From Ga0077536 sp943370145 (GTDB lineage: Bacteria > Pseudomonadota > Gammaproteobacteria > Ga0077536): a stretch of 63,020 nucleotides of DNA. Made by a program: the position numbers and the translations under genes. Each line of letters begins with the position of its first letter. The stretch's first letter is position 1. The notes under the pieces are model-generated. The model made no database searches and had not been told where the DNA came from. It saw only the letters and a program-made list of their open reading frames with translations. The stretch spans positions 1-63,020 of the forward strand of contig CALRPY020000023.1 of the NCBI GenBank assembly GCA_943370145.1, written 5' to 3'. This document shows positions 26,721 to 35,500 of the stretch, one piece after another.

Positions 26721-27406
26721 ACGCCCCGCAGCCCGCGCCCCAGCGTGACGAGTTCGCCGATCTCCTGGCGAGCGCGGTCCACGACCTGAAGAATTCCCTC
26801 GGCCTCGTGCTGAACTCGGCGGAGCACATCGTCGACACCGAGGCCGTGTCGCGCGAGGGCCATTCAACCCTGCAGGTGCTCCAGCACCATGCGCGCCGGG
26901 CAAGCACGGAGCTTATAAACCTGCTCGGCATGTACAAGCTGCAACGTGGGAGCCCGCTCGTCGTGCCGTCGGTCGTGTACTGCGCCGAACTGCTGGAAGA
27001 GCTGGTCGCGTACAACATGCCCCTGCTGTCGAGCCGGGGCATCGAACTTGAAATCGACGTTTGCGAGGCGGACGAGGGCTTCTTCGACCGCAACCTCGTG
27101 CTGAACGTGCTGAACGCGGCGATCAACAACACCTTCCGCTACGCCCGGCGGCGCGTGACCCTGGGCTGCCGCGTCAGGGAGGGCTACACGGTGTTCAGCG
27201 TCACCGATGACGGCGAAGGATATCCACTGGCCCTGCTCGGCAGCGACTTCGACGCGGTGGGCACCGGCGATCGCAAGCAGGGCGGCACCGGTCTCGGCCT
27301 GTATTTCGCGAGCCGCGTCGCCGCGCTGCACACGCACCGGGACAGGGTCGGGCGTGTCGAGACTTCGAACCGGCCGGGCGCATGCTTCGAACTGTACCTG
27401 CCATGA
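26717..27406 (+). CDS. Soluble sensor-less histidine kinase
   Basis: 229-residue histidine kinase core with no membrane helix or sensor domain. The H-box is in LLASAVHDLKNSLGLVL with His22 as phosphoacceptor. The N-box is NAAINNTFRYA (133-143). G-boxes are DDGEG (164-168) and GGTGLGL (189-195). It starts inside the end of the first receiver-TPR gene (ATGA) and lies 67 bp before the second, so the three form one operon. It may be controlled by binding a partner. Its likely phosphotransfer targets are the flanking regulators, which is an inference from context. Confidence 0.83.
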   Translation: MNAPQPAPQRDEFADLLASAVHDLKNSLGLVLNSAEHIVDTEAVSREGHSTLQVLQHHARRASTELINLLGMYKLQRGSPLVVPSVVYCAELLEELVAYNMPLLSSRGIELEIDVCEADEGFFDRNLVLNVLNAAINNTFRYARRRVTLGCRVREGYTVFSVTDDGEGYPLALLGSDFDAVGTGDRKQGGTGLGLYFASRVAALHTHRDRVGRVETSNRPGACFELYLP

Positions 27407-27473
27407 GTGCACGCGAGCGAATCGGGTCTGCGGCCGACTCGCTGCCGGTCCACGCGCGCCATGGGTCATCACC

Positions 27474-29108
27474 ATGAATCTCGAATCTCTGCAGTTCCTG
27501 ATCGTCGATGATCTTCGCGACATGCGCATGAACCTGCGCGGCATTCTGGAGAGTTTGCAGGCGAAGCGGATCGTCGAGGCCAGGTCCGGCGACGACGCCC
27601 TCGAACAGCTGCAACGCCACAAGGCCGATGTCGTGCTGTGCGACTACAACATGGGTGATGGCCGCAACGGGCAGCAGACCCTGGAAGAAGCGCGAGGTCG
27701 CGGTCTGCTCAAACCCACGGCGGCCTGGTTGCTGGTGACCGCCGAACAGATTCCGGAGGCCGTGATGGGGGTCGTCGAGAACAATCCCGACGGCTACCTC
27801 GTCAAGCCGATCAACAAGCAGCTGCTGCTGCAGCGCCTGGAGCGTGTGATCCCGCGCAAGCGCGTGCTCGGGCCGGTGGAAGCCGCCTGCGCCGCCGGCA
27901 GCTTTGGCAGCGCCGTGACCGCCTGCGAGGGACTCATCGAAAAGTATCCGGCGCTGCGGCCCGACCTGTTGCGGCTGAAGGCACGCGCCTTGCTGGAGCT
28001 GGGCCGCTTCGACGACGCGGCGGAACTCTGCTTCGGGGTGCTGACGGAGCGTGAGCACCCGTGGGCGCTGCTGGCGCTGGCGCGCGCACGCCTTGAACTG
28101 GGCAGCGCGCGGGATGCGCGACGTTTTCTCGGCCAGCTGATCGACAAGCACCCGAGCGTGATGGAGGCCTACGATCTCCTGGCGCGCATCGAGCGCGAGG
28201 CGGGCAACCACACGGAGGCCAGGCGCGTGCTGAACAGCGCGCTCGCCATCTCGCCGCTGTCGGTGCGGCGTCAGCAGACGCTCGGCGACGTGGCCGCGGA
28301 ATGCGGGGAGTTCGCCGAGGCCGCCCGTGCCTACGAGCGCGCGGTGCGCCTGGGCGAGGACTCCTGCTTCGCGCGCCCGGAAGATGCCGCCTGCCTGGTG
28401 CAGGCGACGATGAAGGGCAAGGGCGCGGAAGCCGCGATGCGCGTCATGCAGGACATGGCCAAGCACAACGGTCGCCGGCGCGGCGGGCAGGCGCCGGACT
28501 GGCGTCTGCTGACGGTTCAGGCCCGCCTGTTGCGGGAACTGGGCCAGACGGCCGAGGCGGAGGCGGCGCTGCTGCAGGCGCTGACGCTGTACCGTCGCGA
28601 CAACGAGCACGACAATGCCGCGCACTCTCTCGATCTCGTGCGCTGCTGCTACGAGCTCGGGCATCGTGAAGAGGCGCGGGGGGTGGTGCGCAAGCTGGTG
28701 CGGGAGAACTTCGACCGGGCCGCCCAGCTCGAACTCATCGAGAAGATGCTGGACGAATTCGGCGATGCGGCCGATGGCAGTCGGATCATCGACGAGGAGC
28801 GCGGCGCCGTCATCAAGATCAACAACGACGGCGTGCTGCTGGCGAAGAGCGGACGCTACGGCGAAGGGCTCGCGATGCTGCAGCAGGCCGCGGAGGAGTT
28901 GCCGAACAACCTGACCGTCGTGGCGAACGTCGTGTTCGCGACGCTGATCCAGATGCAGAAGGAGGGCGTCTCGCAGCAGGTGCGTTATGTCGCGCACGAA
29001 TACATCGCGCGCGCCGAGCGCCTCGCGCCCCGCTCGCCCAAGGTCGCCCAGTTGCGCGCGCGCCTTAACGCGCTCGAGGCGCCGCAGCGGGCGCCCGCCG
29101 GCGCCTGA
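27474..29108 (+). CDS. Response regulator: CheY-like receiver fused to TPR repeats (paralogue 2)
   Basis: 544-residue paralogue of the 25080 gene, co-linear along its whole length. Receiver residues are Asp12-Asp13, phosphoacceptor Asp57 (VVLCDYNMGDGRNGQQTLEE), Thr89 and Lys111. The TPR region includes VRRQQTLGDVAAECGEFAEA and near-identical short blocks such as AAEELPNNLTV shared with paralogue 1. The frame is open upstream to 27207, inside the kinase, but the Met at 27474 begins the receiver exactly as in paralogue 1. It ends next to a hairpin before the convergent SDR gene. Confidence 0.85.
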   Translation: MNLESLQFLIVDDLRDMRMNLRGILESLQAKRIVEARSGDDALEQLQRHKADVVLCDYNMGDGRNGQQTLEEARGRGLLKPTAAWLLVTAEQIPEAVMGVVENNPDGYLVKPINKQLLLQRLERVIPRKRVLGPVEAACAAGSFGSAVTACEGLIEKYPALRPDLLRLKARALLELGRFDDAAELCFGVLTEREHPWALLALARARLELGSARDARRFLGQLIDKHPSVMEAYDLLARIEREAGNHTEARRVLNSALAISPLSVRRQQTLGDVAAECGEFAEAARAYERAVRLGEDSCFARPEDAACLVQATMKGKGAEAAMRVMQDMAKHNGRRRGGQAPDWRLLTVQARLLRELGQTAEAEAALLQALTLYRRDNEHDNAAHSLDLVRCCYELGHREEARGVVRKLVRENFDRAAQLELIEKMLDEFGDAADGSRIIDEERGAVIKINNDGVLLAKSGRYGEGLAMLQQAAEELPNNLTVVANVVFATLIQMQKEGVSQQVRYVAHEYIARAERLAPRSPKVAQLRARLNALEAPQRAPAGA

Positions 29109-29109
29109 A

Positions 29110-29131
29110 GGCGCGGATCTATTTCCGCGCC
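29110..29131. terminator. Hairpin between convergent genes
   Basis: GGCGCGGA, loop TCTATT, TCCGCGCC: an 8-bp perfect stem right after the second receiver-TPR stop, overlapping the stop codon of the opposing SDR gene. There is no T-run, but the position fits a bidirectional terminator. Confidence 0.45.
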
Positions 29132-29931
29132 GGGTGGAATTCGCGCAGGAAGGGCGGCTGCTGGCGCCACGGCCTGCCGGCCAGCAGGCCACCGTCGACC
29201 ACCAGCGCATGCCCGCTGACATAGGACGACTGCTCGCTCGCGAGCCACCACACGGCGTCCGCGATCTCGGACGGCTGGGCCATGCGGGGCATTGGCTGGT
29301 CGTCGACGTGCTCGGACCGGATCTTCTCCATGCGGGCCTTCCAGCGCTCGTCGGTCACGCCGGTGTGGATGGGCGTCTCGACGTTGCCCGGGCAGACGGC
29401 GTTGACGCGGATGCCCTGCTCGACGAGTTCCAGTGACACCGATTTCGTCAGCTGCACCACTGCCGCCTTGCACGCGTTGTAGATGTGGGGCCCGTAGCCC
29501 GAGGTCAGCCCCGCCGCGCTCGCGATGTTGACGATGGCGCCCTGCTGGCGCGGCAGCATCAGGCGCGCGGCATGCTTCATGCCGAGAAACACGCTGCGCA
29601 GGATCACGGTCTGCGCGTAATCCCATTCCTCCACCGGCAGCTCGGCGATGGGGCCCAGCGCGCCGACGATCGCCGCGTTGTTGACCATCACGTCGAGCCG
29701 GCCGTGGCGTTGCGCGACGGCCTCCATGGCACGCACGAAGTCGTGCTCCTCGCGCACGTCGAGATGCACGGCGAGCGCGGCGTCGCCAAGTGCGGCGGCG
29801 ACCTGCGCCGCCTTCGCGTCCTGGATGTCGGCAATGACGACGGCGTGGCCACGCGCCGCGAAGGCGCGCGCGCAGGCTTCGCCGATGCCGCTCGCGCCTC
29901 CGGTGACGAGACAGACGGGCTGGTCGGACAT
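29119..29931 (-). CDS. SDR family NAD(P)-dependent oxidoreductase
   Basis: 270-residue classical short-chain dehydrogenase. The cofactor motif is TGGASGIG (residues 10-17), NNAA is near 84-87, the catalytic Ser is 138 and the YNACK motif places Tyr151 and Lys155. Asp after the second strand (IADIQDAK) suggests NAD(H) preference. The C-terminus has VSGHALVVDGGLLAG. It is a single gene, convergent with the receiver-TPR operon. Substrate unknown. Confidence 0.88.
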   Translation of the reverse strand: MSDQPVCLVTGGASGIGEACARAFAARGHAVVIADIQDAKAAQVAAALGDAALAVHLDVREEHDFVRAMEAVAQRHGRLDVMVNNAAIVGALGPIAELPVEEWDYAQTVILRSVFLGMKHAARLMLPRQQGAIVNIASAAGLTSGYGPHIYNACKAAVVQLTKSVSLELVEQGIRVNAVCPGNVETPIHTGVTDERWKARMEKIRSEHVDDQPMPRMAQPSEIADAVWWLASEQSSYVSGHALVVDGGLLAGRPWRQQPPFLREFHPARK

Positions 29932-29954
29932 GGTGTTCTCCCTGCTGAAATGCG

Positions 29955-29976
29955 AACCCCCGCCGTAGCGGGGGTT
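29955..29976 (-). terminator. Intrinsic terminator-like hairpin after the FmdB-like pair
   Basis: AACCCCCGC, loop of 4, GCGGGGGTT: a perfect 9-bp stem, mostly G-C, with A/T at its base. It lies 27 bp after the stop of the small gene at 30004 in its direction of reading and just before the SDR start, so it would separate the two units. Confidence 0.55.
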
Positions 29977-30003
29977 GCCTGGTCGCGTGCGGTCCGCGTT
30001 CGC

Positions 30004-30258
30004 CTAGTGCCGGTGGCCGCAGAGCGCCTTGCCGCAACCGCCGACGACCGGCGGACCTGAATCGCAGCCGAGATTGCTGCTGCCGGCGATGGCGGTCGCG
30101 GTGAGCAGCTTCGCCACCGGGGTGTCGGCGGGCGTGTCGGCCAGCGGCAGGCCGGCCATCGCGCACAGTTGGCCCCAGTTGGTGACTTCCTCGCTCATGC
30201 GGTGCTTGACTTCGACGGTGCGGCCGTTCGCCGCGCAGTGGTAATCGTAGGTCGGCAT
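30004..30258 (-). CDS. FmdB-like small protein, degenerate zinc ribbon (copy 1)
   Basis: 84-residue protein that opens MPTYDYHCAANGRTVEVKHR, the FmdB-type start (M-P-x-Y-x-Y-x-C). The second cysteine of the first CxxC knuckle is absent (CAANG). A further Cys is at about residue 31, and a Gly/Cys/His-rich tail (GGCGKALCGHRH) could bind metal. The longer frame to 30330 is not needed. It is a tandem paralogue of the gene at 30269 (10 bp apart), with the shared block RMSEEVTxWGxLC. Function unknown. Confidence 0.7.
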   Translation of the reverse strand: MPTYDYHCAANGRTVEVKHRMSEEVTNWGQLCAMAGLPLADTPADTPVAKLLTATAIAGSSNLGCDSGPPVVGGCGKALCGHRH

Positions 30259-30268
30259 GGATGCTCTC

Positions 30269-30535
30269 TCAGAAGTTCTTGGTCGAGTGATAGGCGCGCG
30301 CCGTACTGCCCGCACCGAAGGATGAACCACCGCTGCTGTCGCTGCCGACGTTCGAGGCCTGCATCACCGACGCGCGCGTGAAGGTCTTCTCCACCGGCGC
30401 ATCCGCGGGCGTGTCGCCGGGCTCGATGCCGGCGCGCCGGCAAAGCTCACCCCAGGTGGTCACTTCCTCGCTCATGCGGTGCTGCGCCTCGACCGTACGA
30501 CCGTTGGCGGCGCAGAGGTAATCGTACTTGGGCAT
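30269..30535 (-). CDS. FmdB-like small protein, degenerate zinc ribbon (copy 2)
   Basis: 88-residue paralogue of the downstream gene, starting MPKYDYLCAANGRTVEAQHR and sharing RMSEEVTTWGELCRRAG and DTPADAPV. The tail is Ser/Gly-rich (GSDSSGGSSFGAG) with no cysteines, so it cannot form the same metal site as copy 1. The difference between the two tails suggests divergence after duplication. Some FmdB-family proteins are annotated as regulators, but nothing here proves DNA binding. Confidence 0.7.
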   Translation of the reverse strand: MPKYDYLCAANGRTVEAQHRMSEEVTTWGELCRRAGIEPGDTPADAPVEKTFTRASVMQASNVGSDSSGGSSFGAGSTARAYHSTKNF

Positions 30536-30912
30536 GGTGTGTCTTCTCCAGATGAGTTCGCGGGAGCGTGGATTATAGGGCGGGCGACCGCCGACGTCGC
30601 TGCCCCGTCGGGGCTGGGCCATCCGACGCGAATCCTCCCGCCGTGGCGCAGGTCGGCCCGGATGCCGGCGGCAGCCGGTGCAGCTCAGACGCCCTGTTCG
30701 GGTGGGGCGACGCTGTTCAGGGTGCCCGCGCAGGTACGCTCCCTCACGTGGCCGCGTCGGGCGAAATGCGGGGCGCCGCGCGGGAATTCCGCTCGACAGT
30801 GCCGCCTCGACCCTGGCCCCGCTTGGGCCGTTCCGCGTCGTGGCGCAGCCTCACGCTGCAGTCCCCGCGGTGCGGGGCAGACATCGGACTGAACGCCCCA
30901 CAAGGAGGACCC
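30536..30912. other. 377-bp intergenic region, no gene seen
   Basis: Divergent region between the FmdB-like pair and the RAYT-like gene. It has one short perfect hairpin (GCCCC, loop GTC, GGGGC at 30602-30614) and ends with the ribosome-binding site AAGGAGG of the RAYT-like gene. Open frames crossing it have no recognisable protein features. Confidence 0.6.
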
Positions 30913-31794
30913 ATGGCCAGACCGCTACGCCTGCAGCTGCCAGGCGCCTGTTATCTCATCACCTCCCGCGCCCGCCACCGGGACACCCTGTTTCCCGACC
31001 CTGCCGACCGGCAGGCGTTCCTGGATCTGCTCGACCGCACCTGCCGGCGTTACCGGTGGCGCTGTCACGCCTGGTGCCTGGCGCAGGACCACTACCAGCT
31101 CGTCATCCGCATCGAAGCTGCGAACCTCGGCGCCGGCATGCGACACCTGAACAGCGTCTATTCGCAGCTGCTGAACCGCCGCCACGCCAGCGGCGGCAAC
31201 CTGTTCGAAGGGCGCTATGAATCCGCGGTGGTGGATGCCTCCCGCTACCTCGTCGAGGCTGTCACGCAGGTGTTGGGCACGCCGGTGCGGGAAGGACTCA
31301 GTGGACGGGTCGCGGACTGGCCCTGGTCGAGCGTGCGGGCAACGGCCGGCCAGGCCGAGGCGCCGTCCTGGCTCGCGGTCGACGAGGTCCTGCGTGGTTT
31401 CGCCGACGACCCGGTCGTCGCGGCCTCGACCTTCCGCGCCGCGCTCGAACGCAAGCCGGTGGTGACAGGTGAAGAGACGCAATCCATCGGCAACTGTCTC
31501 GCGGACGCCGACTTCATGCTCCGCCTGCTGGCACGGGCGCCGCGCCGCACGGCGGGGCTTGCCCGCGGTTCGCGCCGCGTCCAGCGGCCGCCACTGGCCG
31601 ATTTCAGCGCGGCACATGCCGATCGCCGCGAGGCGATACGCGCGGCCTGGCGCAGCGGCTGCTACACGCAGAAGGAGATCGCGCGGCATTTCAACGTGCA
31701 CACCGCCACCGTCTCGCGCGCCGTCGCGCCCGCGCGCGACTGGCTCCCGGTGTCGCCAATCTACGCGCCGGAGCCGCGCCATGCCGCCGACTGA
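30913..31794 (+). CDS. RAYT/Y1-transposase-fold protein with lost catalytic residues and C-terminal HTH
   Basis: 293-residue REP-associated tyrosine transposase-like protein. The fold markers are all present: MARPLRLQLPGACYLITSR, GMRHLNSVYSQLLNRRH, NLFEGRYESAVV and TPVREGLSG. The HUH metal motif reads His60-Tyr61-Gln62 where the family has H-Y-H. The Tyr expected in the ARYxxxNPVRAG stretch is Gln119 (Tyr112 remains). A C-terminal helix-turn-helix (about 252-272, YTQKEIARHFNVHTATVSRA) is intact. AAGGAGG lies 5 bp before the ATG. The frame is uninterrupted, which suggests a retained, perhaps regulatory, role rather than active transposition (inference). Confidence 0.8.
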   Translation: MARPLRLQLPGACYLITSRARHRDTLFPDPADRQAFLDLLDRTCRRYRWRCHAWCLAQDHYQLVIRIEAANLGAGMRHLNSVYSQLLNRRHASGGNLFEGRYESAVVDASRYLVEAVTQVLGTPVREGLSGRVADWPWSSVRATAGQAEAPSWLAVDEVLRGFADDPVVAASTFRAALERKPVVTGEETQSIGNCLADADFMLRLLARAPRRTAGLARGSRRVQRPPLADFSAAHADRREAIRAAWRSGCYTQKEIARHFNVHTATVSRAVAPARDWLPVSPIYAPEPRHAAD

Positions 31795-32455
31795 CGCCGG
31801 CCTGTTCGATTATTCCGTGAGCTATGGCGTGCCGTCGCTGTTCATGACCGCGGTATTGGTGATCGTGCTGCCGCTCGTCTACTTCAAGTTCGCCCGCCGG
31901 CGCCACCCCCGCTGGCCCGCGCGCGCCGCGGTGCTGGCGACGGTGTGGATGACTGCCTTCGCCGTCGCCTATGGCGACGTGCTGTGGAAGGCGTGGCACA
32001 CGCAGCAACTGTGCGATGCGGAGGCGGGCGTGAAGGTTTATCGCAGCGTGCGGGTGCCCGGTGTCGAATCGCGCGATGGGTTGCTGGCCTGGTCCACACG
32101 GCACGTCGCGCAGGTCGAGGACTACGTCGTCGAGAAACCGTGGCGCTGGGCTGACGACGAGGCCGGGGACGGGCCTTCGCCGCGGCCCGAGTACGTCTAC
32201 CACGTTGTCTATCGGCGCACCGCCTTCGACGTGTCGCAGCAGGTCGTGACGCTCCGCCGCGCGGAGGGTGGCGAGGTGCTCGCCGCGTTCACGGGCTTCC
32301 ACGCGAATCACGGCTGGCTGGACGAGCCGCTCAGCGCCTTGCCGGGGCCGCCGACACCGTACTGCCGCGGTCCTGGCCTGCCCGGTCGCCGCGGACAGCC
32401 CTCCACGAAGGAAGAGTTGATACTGGCCGCGTTCAAGTACGGGACGCAGCCCTAG
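31781..32455 (+). CDS. Hypothetical membrane-anchored protein
   Basis: 224-residue protein of no family I recognise. Two hydrophobic helices lie near residues 18-36 (VPSLFMTAVLVIVLPLVYF) and 45-62 (AAVLATVWMTAFAVAYG). A soluble region of about 150 residues follows with an aromatic/acidic mix (EKPWRWADDEAG, PEYVYHVVYRRTAFDVSQQV). It starts within the last codons of the RAYT-like gene (14-bp overlap), so it is probably co-translated with it. The conserved-looking overlap is the only clue to function. Confidence 0.6.
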   Translation: MPPTDAGLFDYSVSYGVPSLFMTAVLVIVLPLVYFKFARRRHPRWPARAAVLATVWMTAFAVAYGDVLWKAWHTQQLCDAEAGVKVYRSVRVPGVESRDGLLAWSTRHVAQVEDYVVEKPWRWADDEAGDGPSPRPEYVYHVVYRRTAFDVSQQVVTLRRAEGGEVLAAFTGFHANHGWLDEPLSALPGPPTPYCRGPGLPGRRGQPSTKEELILAAFKYGTQP

Positions 32456-32532
32456 CCGGTTGTCGTGGCGAGTGCCCGGCGTGGCCGTGATTCCCGGGCG
32501 GTGAATGTCGAGTCCGGAGCAGGGAGGTTCCG

Positions 32533-35500
32533 ATGCGTTTCCAGGATCTGCACCGCAACGCGCTGTGGGCCAGCCTCGCGTATGTGAACTGGGGGGCCGA
32601 GTCCGCAGGGGCGGCCGCGTCGAGTGCGCGGGGTCTCTCCGCGCGCTGGTTGCACCGTCTGTTCGGCGGGGCGAGCCCCGCGTGGTCCATTCCTTCGAGC
32701 GGCATCCAGGCCAACGACGCGGCCGGCTACGCGGCGCACATCCTCGTCGGCGCCGATGAGAAGGTGCTCGCGATCCGCGGCACCGAAATCGAGGATCGTC
32801 CGATCGATTTCCTGCTCGCGTTGCTGCCGGGCGTCCGGCTCGGCGAACAGACCATCCTCGATTTCTTCGGCGCCGATCTGCGGGAAATCGGCGGCCTGGG
32901 TTTCGCGCTGGGGCAGGCCACGAGCCTCGTCAACCATGTCCTGCGCAGCAGTGGGCCGCTCGGGGCAGTGGTGCCGCAGTACACGCTGCACGAGGCTCCG
33001 GGCACGACCCCGGGAGCGACGGCACTGCCGGAAGGCCTGCCGCGCCTCGCGGTGGACAATGCGCTCGGCGGGCGGCGCTGGTACTGGCTCAGCGCCGACA
33101 GCACCGCGGGGCTGGGGCTGCTCGCGCCGGAAGAGCGCATCACGCTGGTCGGCCACTCGCTGGGTGGTCACCTGTCGGCGCTGGCGCTGCGCCTGTTTCC
33201 CGGCCTGTTCGACGCAGCCGTGGCCTTCAATGCGCCGGGCTTCGATCCGCCGGGCTCGCGCAACCTGACCGAGGTCTTCGTCGAATTCTTCTCGCCCCTG
33301 CTCCCCGGCCCGCCGGCCGCCGGTTTCACCGGCTTCGGCGCGCGCCTGCTGAACGTGGTCAGCCAGAGTTCCGCGCGCGACCTTGATCTCGCGATCGTGC
33401 CGTCCGTGTTCTCCGGCAACGAGGCGCTGCCGCCGGTGACGCCGGTGCGCACGGAGCTCAACAGTCATTCCATCGACCAGCTGCTCGACGACCTCGGCGT
33501 CCTGGCGCTGCTGGAGCGGCTCGCGCCGACGCTGCCACCGGCGGCATTGTTCGCACTGTTCGACGCCGCGAGCGCGCACGGCGGCACCACCAGCGAAACG
33601 CTGGTCGACGGGCTGGCCGCGCTGCTCCTGCCGCAGCAGGCCCCGCTGTCCGCAGTGGCCGCCGGCTGGCTCGGCTACGGCCAGGAGCAGGCTGTGCTCG
33701 AAGCGCGCATGGCGCTGCAGGACCGCCTGCTCGCCCTCCATGATGCGCTGGACGCGGCGCCCGACCTGCGCCTCGAATCCCTGCTCGAGGTCCCGGCGGC
33801 CAGGCTGATCGAGCACGCGCAGGCCTCCGCGGCCTGGCGTCACGCCCTGGTTCACTACCAGCCGTTCGCCGTCGTTGGTGATGCGTCGCTCCACCGCGAT
33901 GACCCGCTGCTCGCGCCGGACGCGATGACGGCCGCCGAGCTGGCCGACCGTGTCCTGCTCCACCAGTACGAGATGGGGCGCCGACGTGGCGACCTGGACG
34001 AGGGGCAGGCGTTCGGCATCGATGCCTTGCGCATGATCGATCTGCGGCAGGGTATCGATTTCGTCGTGGGCGAGATGTTGCCCGAGCTGCGGCGGCCGCT
34101 GGACGCGGTCGTGGTGATCGGGACCGAGCACGCGGATCGCGAGGGTGCGGCGTCCGGCAGCAGCGCGCGCGATCGCATCCACGGCGGCCTCGGCGACGAT
34201 GTGCTCGGCGGCGGCGCCGGCGACGATCATCTCGACGGCGGGCCCGGCGACGATCGCCTCGAAGGCGGCGCGGGCGCCGACGCGCTCGAGGGCGGTGCCG
34301 GCGATGACAGCCTCCACGGCGGCGATGTCCTGCACGCGGAGGACCACGCGGCCGACGTGCTGGTCGGCGGCGCGGGCCACGATCGCCTGTATGCCGGCAG
34401 CGGCGACATCGTCCGCGACGCGACCGGCGAGCTGTTCGTGCTGAGCGACGGCGCGTGGGCGCCGGTGGGCGGCCGGCGCTATCTGCCGCTGCCCGGTTCG
34501 CCGCGCGTGCGCGTGCTGCGCAGTGACGACGCGGCCGCCCTCCTGCTCGCCTACAACCTGGACAGCCGCGAACTGCGGGTCGGCAATGTGCGCGTGATCG
34601 ATTTTTCGCCGGGCGATCTCGGCATCGATTTCCCGCTCACCGAGGCGTCGCCATTGCAACTGCCCGAGCTGCCTGGTACGCCCGACGCTGACCGTATTGC
34701 CGGCACCGGCCTTGATGAGCGTATCGACGGCGCCGCAGGTGACGATGTCCTCGACGGGCGTGCGGGCAACGACGTCGTCGATGGCGGCAGCGGCGACGAC
34801 AGGCTGGACGGCGGCGTTGGTGACGACACGCTGTTCGGCGCCGACGGGCGCGACCGGCTTGCCGGCGGCGCAGGACGGGACGGGCTGGCCGGCGGCGACG
34901 ATGCGGATGCGCTGGCAGGTGGTGCGGGCGAGGATGTGCTCGAAGGTGGCGCCGGAGATGACGTGCTCGGCGGCGGCGGCGGTCGGGACGTGCTGCTTGG
35001 CGGAGCGGGCGACGATCTGCTGGCCGGGGCGCTGGATTTCGGGCACCCGGACGCGGCCTGGGCCGTCGAGCGCCACGGGCCAGCCGTCGGCAGCCTCCTG
35101 CGCGATCCCCGCAGCCTGCGTCTCATCGGCTTCCATGCGCTCGACCTGTCGGCACTGAACCGGCCGGCGGAGCTCGCCGGTGATCTGCTCTATGGCGAGG
35201 AGGGCAACGATCGGTTGTTCGGCAGCGCGGGCGACGACCTGATCGACGGCGGCGCGGGTGACGACACCACGCTCGGCGGTGACGGCGCGGATGTGCTCCA
35301 CGGCGGGGGCGGCGACGACCACCTGCGCGGCAGCGGCGGCGCGGATTACATGACCGGCGGGGTGGGCGACGACTTCCTCGTCGGGCACGGCAGCGGCGAC
35401 GACGGTCGCGAGGCGGATGGCGCGGACTTCCTCGCGGGCGGCGATGGCGACGACCAGCTGCAGGGCGGGCCGGGCGCGGACAGGCTGCTGGGCGAGGCCG

